The position numbers and the translations under genes were made by a program. From Haloarcula rubripromontorii (GTDB taxonomy: Archaea; Halobacteriota; Halobacteria; Halobacteriales; Haloarculaceae), in contig NZ_LIUF01000001.1 in assembly GCF_001280425.1 (NCBI RefSeq), positions 476,945-540,944 on the forward strand: 64,000 nt of DNA, read 5' to 3'. The notes under the pieces were generated by a model. The model did no database searches, was not told the DNA's origin, and saw only the letters and a program-made list of their open reading frames with translations. Of the stretch, positions 44,256-55,320 are shown in pieces; the first letter of the stretch is position 1, and every line of letters starts with the position of its first letter.

Positions 44256-45256
44256 GCGCCGAACAGAACCCGGTCAAGCGCCTCCTCGGAGACATCGATA
44301 CGAGCATCAAGAACTCCGAGTTCGCCGACTGGTACCCAATCTCGAAAAAGGAGTTCCGTGACACGGTCCGCTCGCCGTGGATCTGGGTCCTCTCGCTCAT
44401 CTTCATCGTGCTGTTCGCCCTGCCGGCGGTGCTGGGCCTGTATTTCAATATCGGCCAGCAGTTCGCCGAGGCCGGGGCGTCGCTGACGACGGACGCGTAC
44501 GTCCGCTTTGCACTGCCGATTGCAGCACCGCTGCTTCCCGCTGTGGCAATCGTCATCGGCTACGCGGCGATTGCCCGCGAGAGCGAGCGCGGCTCCCTGA
44601 AGATACTGCTGTCGCTCCCGTACACGCGCGGCGAGCTGCTCGCCGGCAAGTTCGTCGGCCGGAGCGCGATCACGCTCATTCCGGTCACGGTCGGGTTCCT
44701 GACGACCTTGCTGGTGTTGCTCCCGTCAGAGATCGAGATTGCGTGGGAATCGTTCCTGCTGTTCGCGCTCGCCACGATGACATACGGCGTTGTGTTCACG
44801 GCGTTCGCAATCGGCCTCTCGGCGGCGCTGAAGACCGCTCGGCGGGCGATGGCGGCGTCGCTCGGAATCTACGTGTACCTGCAGGTGTTCTGGTCGAACC
44901 TCGGGGCCGGCCTCGGGAACCTGCTGTCGGACCACGCGAACATCGACCAAGTGACCCAGCTACACGTCGAACTGTTCGTCTCGCTGCTGAGTCCCATCGC
45001 GGCGTACCGCACGCTCGTCCAAGAGGTACTACAGGGCTCGCCGATCCGCTCGCGGCTCCTCCTCACGTCGAACCCGCAGGTGACGTGCGAGGAGATGCTG
45101 GGTGGAACGCTCGAAGTGACACAGGCCGGTGCCGAGTGTGCTAACGCCGCCTTGCCGCCCCAGTACAGCACTGTCGCGGTCATCGGCTATCTCCTGTTGT
45201 GGCTGGTCATCCCGCTGGTCGCCGGCTACTACGTCTTCGAGAACAAGGACCTCTGA
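44252..45256 (+). CDS. ABC-2 type permease
   Basis: A 334-residue membrane protein with about six helices, cytoplasmic coupling region YPISKKEFRDTVRSPWIW, and ESERGSLKILLSLPYTRGELLAGKF, which is the NosY-like permease signature. Two external loops carry Cys residues. Partner of the ATPase upstream; the exported substrate is unknown. Confidence 0.9.
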   Translation: MSAEQNPVKRLLGDIDTSIKNSEFADWYPISKKEFRDTVRSPWIWVLSLIFIVLFALPAVLGLYFNIGQQFAEAGASLTTDAYVRFALPIAAPLLPAVAIVIGYAAIARESERGSLKILLSLPYTRGELLAGKFVGRSAITLIPVTVGFLTTLLVLLPSEIEIAWESFLLFALATMTYGVVFTAFAIGLSAALKTARRAMAASLGIYVYLQVFWSNLGAGLGNLLSDHANIDQVTQLHVELFVSLLSPIAAYRTLVQEVLQGSPIRSRLLLTSNPQVTCEEMLGGTLEVTQAGAECANAALPPQYSTVAVIGYLLLWLVIPLVAGYYVFENKDL

Positions 45257-45271
45257 ACGGCCAGTAACACA

Positions 45272-45281
45272 ACAGTATTAT
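45272..45281 (+). promoter_or_regulatory. TATA box of the DUF7504-like gene
   Basis: ACAGTATTAT centred about 27 nt before GTG 45304, supporting GTG as a leaderless start. Confidence 0.5.
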
Positions 45282-45303
45282 TCGGAGAAGGTGACGTACT
45301 ACT

Positions 45304-45975
45304 GTGCCTCCAGAGTGGGCCTGTAATCACTGTAATTTCGTGGCCGTGGCGGGGACATCTCGGGACCTGATCCGTCGGATTCGAAGCCACCAGCGTCAAG
45401 CAGGCGGCAGCCTTCTCTTGCATGAGTCACCGAATAGCGATCAGGCACAGGATACGTGTGTTCGACATCTTAGTGCGAACGGGTCCGCTAACACGGGCGT
45501 GCTTATTGTTACGAAGTCACCGGCGCTGAAACTCAAGACGTGGCATCACAATGTTGGGGACTGGCCACAGCGACTCGAAATCCTCACACCCAACATGGCA
45601 GCGCAGCTTCCGGCAGAAGATATCGTCAACGATGAGGATTTCATCGACGGGCCGCTGGGAGTCACCGAACTCACGTCGGCTGACCTGAAGGGGCTTGCAA
45701 AAGAGATTGACGACATACTAACTGACCTCGATAAAGCAGTTGACAATCTCACCGTTTGTGTTGAAAATATGACAGAGGTCGCCAATTCGTTCGGGCCGCA
45801 GCCGGTGTTCAAGTTCACGCATGCGCTGAACGGTCGGTTCAGAAGTCTCGGGGCGTACGCACACTGGCACTACAAACCGGACACACAAATCGAGTCATCG
45901 AACCACCTGTTCAGGCAACTGTTCCAGCTACTGCACGAGACGCGGTCCGAAAAGAGTCACTTCGAAGTGCTCTAG
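45304..45975 (+). CDS. Zinc-knuckle and RecA-like (DUF7504-type) haloarchaeal protein
   Basis: A 223-residue protein. The N-terminus has Cys-x-x-Cys (ACNHCNF) with later His, suggesting a small zinc finger; the centre, with LLLHESPNSDQAQDTCVRHLSAN and TGVLIVTKSPALKLKTWHHNVGDWPQRLEIL, resembles the haloarchaeal DUF7504 signal-protein fold without an intact Walker A. The C-terminus is helical. GTG 45304 start is set by promoter spacing. Function unknown. Confidence 0.6.
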   Translation: MPPEWACNHCNFVAVAGTSRDLIRRIRSHQRQAGGSLLLHESPNSDQAQDTCVRHLSANGSANTGVLIVTKSPALKLKTWHHNVGDWPQRLEILTPNMAAQLPAEDIVNDEDFIDGPLGVTELTSADLKGLAKEIDDILTDLDKAVDNLTVCVENMTEVANSFGPQPVFKFTHALNGRFRSLGAYAHWHYKPDTQIESSNHLFRQLFQLLHETRSEKSHFEVL

Positions 45976-46050
45976 CCAAGGTCCAATAGCATTCGATACC
46001 ACAACCAGCGTCCGCACCACAGGGGGCAGGTCTGCACTCAACCGCCGCCC

Positions 46051-48141
<2,091 letters not shown>

Positions 48142-48272
48142 TTACGTCTCGGATACAAAAACGGCTCTGCTCCGACCCTCGGATCGGGAGAACAACAGAC
48201 GAAAGCTGTGAGTGCGTTTCCTACGCCGCCACTGTCCGGTATGACGAGACAGAGATGGTGCAGAAATTCTGG

Positions 48273-48590
48273 TTATCGACCGATGCTGGATTTGGGGGCC
48301 TTGATGACGAGTTCCCCGTCGCTTCGGACAGTGATCGAGTGATCGGCATATTCAAACGAGATACTGACAGGTGTCGAACGGTTCGAGGAGTCGATAAGCG
48401 AGTCGAGCGCTTCGGGGTCGACAGTCTCGTACAGCGGTGCGAAATCGGTCTGTTCCCGCCCGGTGAGGGCGGAGATATACTCAGTCACGGCCGCACTCGG
48501 TCGAGTCTCGGTCCAGTCGAGCTGTTTTCTGGTCACGTTCATCGGTCTTGAGGTGTCGCTTTCCGTACTCCGCCTGTTACTTTTACTCAT
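48273..48590 (-). CDS. HalOD1 output-domain protein
   Basis: A 105-residue protein with the HalOD1 pattern: EYISALTGREQTDFAPLYETVDPEALDSLI and VSISFEYADHSITVRSDGELVI. HalOD1 is a haloarchaea-specific output domain of signalling proteins, often found alone. Met17 (48542) is an alternative start. Partner kinase not in the window. Confidence 0.8.
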   Translation of the reverse strand: MSKSNRRSTESDTSRPMNVTRKQLDWTETRPSAAVTEYISALTGREQTDFAPLYETVDPEALDSLIDSSNRSTPVSISFEYADHSITVRSDGELVIKAPKSSIGR

Positions 48591-48729
48591 GCGGTTTGTC
48601 TATCTACATCAAAGTAGCAAGCAGTAATATAGTCTTCCCAGCATTATCAAACTGTGAAAACGCCAAGTGGTGGCCGCTGAATCCTCCAATTCAAGCTATA
48701 GACCCGGTCTTCGTCGGTTTTCACCTGCG

Positions 48730-49833
48730 TTACAGATCGGCGACGTCTTCGATTGCGTCGGTTAGCTCCTTGATGCTCTCGACGGTGTGTTCGCCCATGT
48801 GTCCGATACGGAAACTCTCCTCGCTGATGTCGCCGTAGCCGCTGGAGAACACCATGTCGTACTCCTCGGAAACGGCCTCGACCGTCTCTGCGACGTTGAT
48901 GTCCTGCGTGTTCTCGATGCAGGTCACCGTCTGGGACTCGTAGCCGTCCTCGGGATACAGGTCGAAGTGCTCGCGGGCCCACTCGCGGGTGTACTCGGCC
49001 ATCTCCTGATGGCGCTGGTCGCGGGCGTCGTGGGTCTCATCGAGCATGTGTTTCATCTGCTTGCGGTAGGCGAGCATGAGCGGAATCGCCGGCGTGGAGT
49101 GAGTCTGGCCCTTCCGGTCGTAGTAGTCGAGCGTGCGCTGGAAGCCGCCGTACCACGACGCCGAGTCCTTCTCCAGTTCCCGCTCGTAGGCGGCGTCGCT
49201 GACAGCACAGACGGCCAGTCCGGGCGGCATAGCGAAGGCCTTCTGCGTGGACGTGAAGATGGCGTCGATGCCGTGGGCCTCGATGTCGATCTGATCGCCG
49301 CCGAGACAGGAGATAGCGTCGACGATGAAGTAGGTGTCCGGGTACTCCGCGACCACGTCGCCGATTTCCTCGATTGGGTTGCGGACGCCGGTCGAGGTCT
49401 CGTTCATCACGGCCCCGACGGCGTCGTAGTCGCCGGATTCCAGCGCGTCGCGGATGTCGTCGGGCTTGACCGCCTGGCCCCAGTCGTACTCGATGCGGTC
49501 GACGTCCTTGCCCAGTCGCTCGGCGACGTTGGCCTGGCGCTCGCTGAACGCGCCGGAGGTCGGCACGAGCATGCTGTCCTCGACTAGGTTCAGCGTCGTC
49601 GACTCCCAGAACTCCGTGCCCGACGCCGTGAGCACGATAACGTCGTTGTCGGTCCCGAGGAACTCCTTCGTGTCCTCGACGATGGTGGTGTAGAGGTCGG
49701 TCATCCGGTCCATCCGGTGGCCGAACATCGGCTCGGCCATCGCCTCGATAACGTCCTCCCGCACCTCTGTCGGCCCCGGAAGATACAGCGTCTTGTCCTG
49801 ATACTCGTCTTTGTATTCGCGTTTTTCGGTCAC
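48730..49833 (-). CDS. Class V aminotransferase (alanine-glyoxylate / serine-pyruvate type)
   Basis: A 367-residue PLP transaminase with YLPGPTEVREDVIEAM and HRMDRMTDLYTTI near the N-terminus; the PLP lysine is in FTSTQKAFAMPPGLA; and VDAISCLGG binds PLP. Substrates are likely alanine or serine with glyoxylate or pyruvate. GTG 49833 follows AGGTG and fits family length; ATG 49875 adds 14 residues. Confidence 0.88.
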   Translation of the reverse strand: MTEKREYKDEYQDKTLYLPGPTEVREDVIEAMAEPMFGHRMDRMTDLYTTIVEDTKEFLGTDNDVIVLTASGTEFWESTTLNLVEDSMLVPTSGAFSERQANVAERLGKDVDRIEYDWGQAVKPDDIRDALESGDYDAVGAVMNETSTGVRNPIEEIGDVVAEYPDTYFIVDAISCLGGDQIDIEAHGIDAIFTSTQKAFAMPPGLAVCAVSDAAYERELEKDSASWYGGFQRTLDYYDRKGQTHSTPAIPLMLAYRKQMKHMLDETHDARDQRHQEMAEYTREWAREHFDLYPEDGYESQTVTCIENTQDINVAETVEAVSEEYDMVFSSGYGDISEESFRIGHMGEHTVESIKELTDAIEDVADL

Positions 49834-49970
49834 AGAACCACCTGTAGTAGGTACACTCTCGAATCCGGGAGGCATGGTAGTTTTGATACCAAGCGAACCG
49901 GCAAGCGCCCTGACGCGGGCGGACCGCTCACGGAGAAAACACTCAGATACCGATTGTACCCTCCACGAAG

Positions 49971-49979
49971 TATTTATCA
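49971..49979 (+). promoter_or_regulatory. TATA box shared by opposite transcripts
   Basis: TATTTATCA centred about 26 nt before ATG 50001 (plus strand) fits leaderless start geometry. Read on the minus strand it is TGATAAATA, about 100 nt before the aminotransferase start, so it may drive both genes. Confidence 0.5.
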
Positions 49980-50000
49980 GTTGAACAATCACGTTCGAAC

Positions 50001-50159
50001 ATGGGTCGCCACACCCAACTCACAGATGCCCAGCGAGCGGCTGTTGCCGATAGAGCGGTCGAACAAGTCGCCGACACGCTGGTCGAGATGCACGCCGACT
50101 CGCAACTGAGCCAGCGCAAACCGCTCAGCGACGACGATACCAGCGGATACCGTACATGA
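50001..50159 (+). CDS. Small leaderless protein, 52 residues
   Basis: ATG 50001 to TGA 50157-50159. The product is soluble, helical and hydrophilic (MGRHTQLTDAQRAAVADRAV...), ending near GYRT. The TATA box 26 nt upstream is good evidence that it is expressed. Its 3' end overlaps the opposite zinc-ribbon gene by 35 nt. Function unknown. Confidence 0.55.
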   Translation: MGRHTQLTDAQRAAVADRAVEQVADTLVEMHADSQLSQRKPLSDDDTSGYRT

Positions 50160-50661
50160 CCAGCCCGGCGTAAATCGCCGGCCCAACCAGAACTGTCGCG
50201 CTGGTCGCCACCATTCCACTGAACAGATATCCGAGGAACACGTCGATAAACACCAGCAGGAAGGGGGCGAGCGCAAGTGCCTTCCCGCCGGTTCTGAGCG
50301 CCGCGTCGAACGTCGGCTGTGTCGCAGCAATCGCTCCGACGCCGGCGACGACAAGGAGATACAGCGCAGCGCCCGGAGGCGAGACGAGTGGGAGCGTGAA
50401 CAGGGCGATACCGGCGAGGACGACCCCAACGATTGTCGACCCGTTGTCGCTCTGGGTGAGTGCGTTCTGGATACCGTCGAGGTCACCGGCGTTGAGTGCC
50501 GCTTCAAGATCAGACGTGGTCTGACTGCCGCCGGCGTCGAGAACCGTCGTCCCGGTTCCGGCGTCGACCGGGCTATCGAAGTCCCGACCGCAGTGCATAC
50601 ACCACGTCGCGGTCGCACTGACTTTCTCCGAGCAGTGAGGGCAGCGGGGATCGGCGGTCAT
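50125..50661 (-). CDS. Zinc-ribbon membrane protein
   Basis: A 178-residue protein: N-terminal CPHCSEKVSATATWCMHCG zinc ribbon (residues 7-25), flexible acidic linker, then three to four hydrophobic segments and a basic end. This DUF7577-like layout occurs in haloarchaea. No activity known. Confidence 0.7.
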   Translation of the reverse strand: MTADPRCPHCSEKVSATATWCMHCGRDFDSPVDAGTGTTVLDAGGSQTTSDLEAALNAGDLDGIQNALTQSDNGSTIVGVVLAGIALFTLPLVSPPGAALYLLVVAGVGAIAATQPTFDAALRTGGKALALAPFLLVFIDVFLGYLFSGMVATSATVLVGPAIYAGLVMYGIRWYRRR

Positions 50662-50735
50662 ACTGTCATGTTCGAGGGCGCACAGTTAGCGGTTACGGGG
50701 GGAGAATATACACGTCTACACAGTAAACGGGAAGT

Positions 50736-51359
50736 ATGGATTGGGTCGCACGGGCCGAGAGCCTCCTGTACGACGGCGAGGCAATCGAAGCGGACGTTCG
50801 GCTGGACCGTGGTGGCGTCGTCGTGACGAGTCACCGCGTTCTCGTGTTCACGCCGGACCGCGAGGGATCGAACTACCGGCAGGTCGACCGACCCAACGTC
50901 GAGGGCGTCGACGCCACCACGAGCGGCGACTGGTCGTTCCTCGAACTCGGCGTAAAGGCGCTGGTCGTGGGTATCGTGCTGGTAGCTGCCGGGATGACCG
51001 TCAGCCTCGATAGCCTCGTCGGCAACGTCTCACTGGACAGCGGCGGTGCTGCGAGTGCCGTCGGCATCGGCGGGATGCTCGGGATGCTCCAGACGATGCT
51101 GACGCTGATGGCGCAACTTGACGACCTAATGCGACTGTTTGGCGGTCTTGCGCTGGCCTTTGCCGCCGTTGTTCTCGGAGTCTATCTCTGGAGTCGCGAC
51201 CGCTTGCTCGTCGTGCGTGTCGCCGGTGACGACGACATCGAACTGGCCGCACCAGACGACGAGAGCGTCGTCGAGCGGATCGAAGCCGCCATCGTTCCGG
51301 GAACACCCACTTCCGATGCCGAAGAGACGACACAGCCGCCTGACGACCCGCTCCCGTGA
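50736..51359 (+). CDS. Membrane protein with PH-like N-terminus
   Basis: A 207-residue protein: residues 1-60 are a beta-rich PH-like segment (VVVTSHRVLVFTPDREGSNYRQVDRPNVEGVD), followed by two membrane helices (about residues 74-94 and 138-155) and an acidic Pro/Thr-rich tail. It is 33 nt upstream of uvrC, on the same strand. Function unknown. Confidence 0.65.
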   Translation: MDWVARAESLLYDGEAIEADVRLDRGGVVVTSHRVLVFTPDREGSNYRQVDRPNVEGVDATTSGDWSFLELGVKALVVGIVLVAAGMTVSLDSLVGNVSLDSGGAASAVGIGGMLGMLQTMLTLMAQLDDLMRLFGGLALAFAAVVLGVYLWSRDRLLVVRVAGDDDIELAAPDDESVVERIEAAIVPGTPTSDAEETTQPPDDPLP

Positions 51360-51392
51360 CGTTCAACCCCGCCGAGTACCAACGCTGAGCCA

Positions 51393-53138
51393 ATGGACGC
51401 CGACGAGGTCCGAGAACGCGCGGGGTCGTTGCCACGGGAGCCCGGCGTGTACCTGTTTGAACAGGGCCGGGACGACACGCGCCGAGTCCTCTACGTCGGA
51501 AAAGCCGTCGACTTGCGGGACCGCGTGCGCTCCTATGCCGACCCGCGCAGCGAGCGCATCGCCAAGATGGTCGAGCGGGCCGGGACCATCGACTTCGCCG
51601 TCACCGACACCGAGACACAGGCGCTGTTGCTCGAAGCGAACCTCATCAAGCGCCACCGGCCGCCCTACAACGTCCGGTTGAAAGACGACAAGTCATACCC
51701 GTTGGTGCAGTTGACCGACCATCCCGTCCCTCGAATCGAGGTGACGCGCGACCCGGCGGACGGCGCGACCGTCTACGGGCCGTTCACCGACAAGGGTCGG
51801 GTCGAAACGGTGGTGAAGGCCCTGCGGGAGACCTACGGACTACGGGGGTGTTCCGACCACAAGTACAGCAATCGGGACCGGCCCTGTCTGGACTACGAGA
51901 TGGGCATCTGCACCGCGCCCTGTACCGGCGAAATCAGCGAAAGCGACTACGCCGAGGACGTGGAAGCGGTCACGCGGTATTTCGAGGGCGAGACCGGCGT
52001 GCTCGCGGACCCGCTCCGACGCGAGATGGAGGCCGCCGCCCAGTCCCAGGAGTTCGAGCGCGCCGCGAACCTCCGGGACAAGCTCGGGGCCGTCGAGGCG
52101 CTCCACGGCGAGGGCGACACCGCCGTCAGCGACTCCGGTGGGTACCAGACGACGGACGTGCTGGGGGCCGCTATCGAGGGCGAGCGGGCCATCGTCGCCC
52201 GGCTCCACGCCGAGGGCGGCAAGCTCGTCGAGCGGGACCGGCACACGCTCGAAGCGCCGGACGGCGAAGGAACCGCTGGCGTGTACCGGGCGTTCATCCC
52301 GCAGTACTACGCCGAGCGGGAGCTACCCGACCGGATTCTCTGTGCCGAATCCCCCGCCGACCCGGACATCGAAGCATGGCTTGAGAGCGAGGGCGTCATG
52401 CTTGGGGTGCCCGGGGCCGGCCGAGAGGCGACGCTGGTCGACCTCGCGCTGAAAAACGCCCGTCAGCGCGGCGGGACCGACGACGAGACCGGCCGACTTG
52501 CCGACGCGCTGGGCATCGACCGCCCGAACCGCATCGAAGGGTTCGACGTGAGCCACGCCCAGGGCCGGTCTGCCGTCGGGTCGAACGTCACCTTCGTCGA
52601 CGAGACGCCCAAGAAAAGCGACTACCGGCGGAAGAAGCTCACCGAGCGAAACGACGACTACGCGAATATGCGCGAACTCCTCCGCTGGCGGGCCACGCGT
52701 GCCGTCGAGGAGCGGGACGACCGCCCGGACCCGGACCTGCTGCTCATTGACGGCGGTGACGGCCAGCTCGGGGCAGCTCGCGACGCTCTCGCCGAGACCG
52801 GCTGGGACGTGCCGGCCGTCGCGCTCGCGAAAGACGAGGAGCTGGTCATCACGCCCGACCGCGTGTACGACTGGGACGACGACGCCCCGCAACTCCACCT
52901 GCTCCAGCGGGTTCGTGACGAAGCACACCGCTTTGCCGTCCAGTACCACCAGACGCTGCGGGACGACGTGTCGACGACGCTGGACGACGTGCCCGGCATC
53001 GGCCCCGAAACGCGGAAGCGACTGCTCCGGCGCTTCGGCAGCGTGGATGGCGTCAAAGCGGCCTCCGACGAGGAACTGACAGCTATCGACGGTATCGGCG
53101 AGCAAACCGCGGAGACGATTCGGACCAGACTGCAGTGA
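51393..53138 (+). CDS. uvrC: UvrABC system protein C
   Basis: A 581-residue excinuclease subunit that nicks on both sides of DNA damage. GIY-YIG nuclease at residues 1-100 ([27 protein letters not shown]), UVR motif around residue 200, RNase H-like 5' nuclease domain ([29 protein letters not shown]), and C-terminal HhH pair ([15 protein letters not shown]). Haloarchaea acquired UvrABC from bacteria. Starts 33 nt after the upstream gene. Confidence 0.95.
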   Translation: MDADEVRERAGSLPREPGVYLFEQGRDDTRRVLYVGKAVDLRDRVRSYADPRSERIAKMVERAGTIDFAVTDTETQALLLEANLIKRHRPPYNVRLKDDKSYPLVQLTDHPVPRIEVTRDPADGATVYGPFTDKGRVETVVKALRETYGLRGCSDHKYSNRDRPCLDYEMGICTAPCTGEISESDYAEDVEAVTRYFEGETGVLADPLRREMEAAAQSQEFERAANLRDKLGAVEALHGEGDTAVSDSGGYQTTDVLGAAIEGERAIVARLHAEGGKLVERDRHTLEAPDGEGTAGVYRAFIPQYYAERELPDRILCAESPADPDIEAWLESEGVMLGVPGAGREATLVDLALKNARQRGGTDDETGRLADALGIDRPNRIEGFDVSHAQGRSAVGSNVTFVDETPKKSDYRRKKLTERNDDYANMRELLRWRATRAVEERDDRPDPDLLLIDGGDGQLGAARDALAETGWDVPAVALAKDEELVITPDRVYDWDDDAPQLHLLQRVRDEAHRFAVQYHQTLRDDVSTTLDDVPGIGPETRKRLLRRFGSVDGVKAASDEELTAIDGIGEQTAETIRTRLQ

Positions 53139-53158
53139 TTTCGTATAGCGAGTAACGG

Positions 53159-53168
53159 TTTATTTTTG
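53159..53168 (+). terminator. T-rich stretch after uvrC
   Basis: TTTATTTTTG lies about 20 nt after the uvrC stop. Archaeal termination uses T-rich runs in the non-template strand, so this is the likely uvrC end. Confidence 0.4.
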
Positions 53169-53237
53169 AAAGGGTCGGGCTCACCCGTACTCCGACAGGG
53201 AGACGACGAGAAAGGCGTTACGGCCCGTATTGGCCAC

Positions 53238-53954
53238 CTACGGCTCGACAACCGAGTTCCGGAGCGTTCCGACACCCTCGTAGGTTATCTCGATCGTGTC
53301 GCCGGGCGCGACAGTCCCCGGGTTGGCCGGGCTACCGAAGGCGACGACGTCGCCGGGGCGGAACGTGAACCGCTCCGAGAGGTACGCGACCACCTCGTGG
53401 GGACCGAACAGCATCTCGCTGGTGTTGGCAGACTGGCGGCGCTCGTCGTTGATGTCGGTGTACATGTCGATGCTGGTGGGATCAACGTCGGTCTCGATCC
53501 ACGGCCCCAGCGGCCCGGAACCGTCGAAGGCCTTTCGCGCGGTTCGGCCCTGCTGGTCCAGCGCATCGACATCGTTCAGGACCGTGTATCCCCTGACCGC
53601 GTCGGGAACGTCGGCCGGGTCGAGGTCGTGACAGCGCTTGCCGATTACGGCGGCCAGTTCACCGGCGTAGGTGAGCTCATCGGTGAACGGCGGGTAAGGA
53701 ATGTCCTGCTCATGGGCGAGTAGCGCCGCCGGCGGCTTGATGAAGAAATCCGGCTCCTCAGGCCGGTCGTAATCCATCTGGTCGTTCGTAGCGGCGTAGT
53801 TCCGACCGACGCAGTACAGCGCGGTCGGATCACACGGCGGGAGCAGTCGTCCATCGCGGCCGACCACGTACTGTCCATCGTCAGCGTGGACGACACCGTC
53901 AACGTATTCGCCGGTGACCGGTCCATGGTCCGTCAGCAGTCGCGCGATTCGCAT
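53238..53954 (-). CDS. Fumarylacetoacetate hydrolase family protein
   Basis: A 238-residue FAH-fold enzyme. YCVGRNYAATNDQMDYDRPEEPDFFIKPPAAL begins the core; metal ligands appear in DELTYAGELAAVIGK and in the later NDVDALDQQGR segment; PGDVVAFGSPANPG closes it. The family covers fumarylpyruvate hydrolases, oxaloacetate decarboxylases and acylpyruvases; the substrate is not known. Met at 53954 (MRIARLLTDHG) is the usual start. Convergent to uvrC. Confidence 0.87.
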   Translation of the reverse strand: MRIARLLTDHGPVTGEYVDGVVHADDGQYVVGRDGRLLPPCDPTALYCVGRNYAATNDQMDYDRPEEPDFFIKPPAALLAHEQDIPYPPFTDELTYAGELAAVIGKRCHDLDPADVPDAVRGYTVLNDVDALDQQGRTARKAFDGSGPLGPWIETDVDPTSIDMYTDINDERRQSANTSEMLFGPHEVVAYLSERFTFRPGDVVAFGSPANPGTVAPGDTIEITYEGVGTLRNSVVEP

Positions 53955-54231
53955 ACGGGGTGGTCGAGAGCCGGTCAAAAAGGCGTGTCGGCTACAGTGT
54001 GCACCGATCGACGGCTATCATCGTTCTCACGGCCGAGAACGCTTGTCTGTCGACGTTTCAGCCGAGAGTCGACCAGTTTTTGTGACTGAAAATAAATTCA
54101 ATATCGCTATATCAAATATCTCGAGAAGAATAGTTGAGACCGAGCGTCCCAATGCATAGCCACCAGGCCAGTTGCTTGGTTTGCGATCAAGCCGTATGAC
54201 ACTCAGGACACTCCGCGTACGAATGCAACAG

Positions 54232-54966
54232 TTACACTGAGGAGAAGTACGACTGACCGAAACGAAGCATGTCGCGGTCAAATTCTTCTGGATCGTCAAC
54301 TCGGAAGTGAAAGAGCTGGTTTCGCATATCCCCTATTTCAAGCACTAACTCGCGAATTACGTCCTGTTGGTCGTCGAAGAGTGATTCAAACTCCTCCCAG
54401 TGAATCGAAATGAACTGGGCGTAGTGTGCGTAACTACAGTGCTCGATTGACGCCGGTGTAGGCAGTGGGTGTTCCTCGTCGAACGTTTCGCCCAACTGCT
54501 CCGACAGCGAATCCCCGAACACTCGCGTGAAAACATCACGCAACTGCATTTCGATGGACTCGATCAACAGAAACGGCTCGAGCATCTGTTTCAGTCGCGT
54601 CAAGAGATCGTAGTCGGTCAGAATCCGCCACTCGTCGTCTCGATCGACTATGATGTACGTGTACTCCGCGAGTGCATCGAATACGGCGAGCAGATTCTCG
54701 TCCTCGCTGATGGTGTGTGCATCTTCGACGGCCGCTCCGACCGAGATCTTATCGAGCGTTTTGTGTCCGACCTCCAGCCGCTGGAATGCAAGGAGGGTCC
54801 GGACCACGGACCTGTAGGTGACAATCCCGACGAGTTCGCCGTCACGTTCGACACCGATCTGGGTGTAGCTGTTCTCGAACATCTGACGGAGTGCCGATTC
54901 GAGCCCGAGGTCGTATTCGACGGTCTGGAGGGTATTCTCGATAGGTAAATCGGCGATTGTGTACAT
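54232..54966 (-). CDS. CBS-pair protein with HEPN-like C-terminal domain
   Basis: A 244-residue protein. Residues 1-128 form a CBS pair (NTLQTVEYDLGLESALRQMFENSYTQIGV and HTISEDENLLAVFDALAEYTYIIVD). Residues 132-235 are helical with IESIEMQLRDVF and IGDMRNQLFHFR; Arg215-x4-His220 matches the Rx4-6H core of HEPN ribonucleases. This suggests an adenine-nucleotide-controlled RNase or RNA-binding module. ATG 54966 is preferred to 55023. Lower GC than its uvrC-side neighbours. Confidence 0.7.
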   Translation of the reverse strand: MYTIADLPIENTLQTVEYDLGLESALRQMFENSYTQIGVERDGELVGIVTYRSVVRTLLAFQRLEVGHKTLDKISVGAAVEDAHTISEDENLLAVFDALAEYTYIIVDRDDEWRILTDYDLLTRLKQMLEPFLLIESIEMQLRDVFTRVFGDSLSEQLGETFDEEHPLPTPASIEHCSYAHYAQFISIHWEEFESLFDDQQDVIRELVLEIGDMRNQLFHFRVDDPEEFDRDMLRFGQSYFSSV

Positions 54967-55320
54967 GGATGATAGGAACGTTGGTCCGTAGCCAACTATG
55001 CGTTTCCGTCCGTATCCAAACAACCGCTGTGTCCATGTTATTCAGTAGTCCGAGAAAGTTGATTGCATTGGTCTTTAGTTAGGCCTCCCACACACTTCGT
55101 TGTAGTGCTGAGGGCCAGCATTTCAAGCCGGCTCGTGTGTCACCTTTGACCTGGACGATTTTGACAGGCGAGAGACCCTCTCATCAGCATCCGGTGGTTC
55201 GTAAGAGTATTTCTCTTGACGTTCAATTCTGGATGGCGGACGAAGCGCAAACCAATACCACCCAGCGTGGAAATTCGATGGTCGACGGAATAGATCCGAC
55301 TGAAACGAGACGATCGGTGC
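54967..55320. other. Intergenic stretch without a supported gene
   Basis: 354 nt between the CBS protein gene and the COG1361 fragment. A short plus-strand frame (from about 55232) contains an Arg-Arg-rich, Tat-like start but has no mature part. No repeat or IS end was found. Confidence 0.4.

Noticed and set aside
53955-54231. Intergenic stretch with two cysteine-containing short frames
   Set aside because: Frames are under 20 codons, AT-rich and without start signals; nothing supported.
55202-55320. Short plus-strand frame with an Arg-Arg-rich Tat-like start
   Set aside because: No hydrophobic core follows, and it runs into the opposite COG1361 fragment; not enough evidence of a gene.
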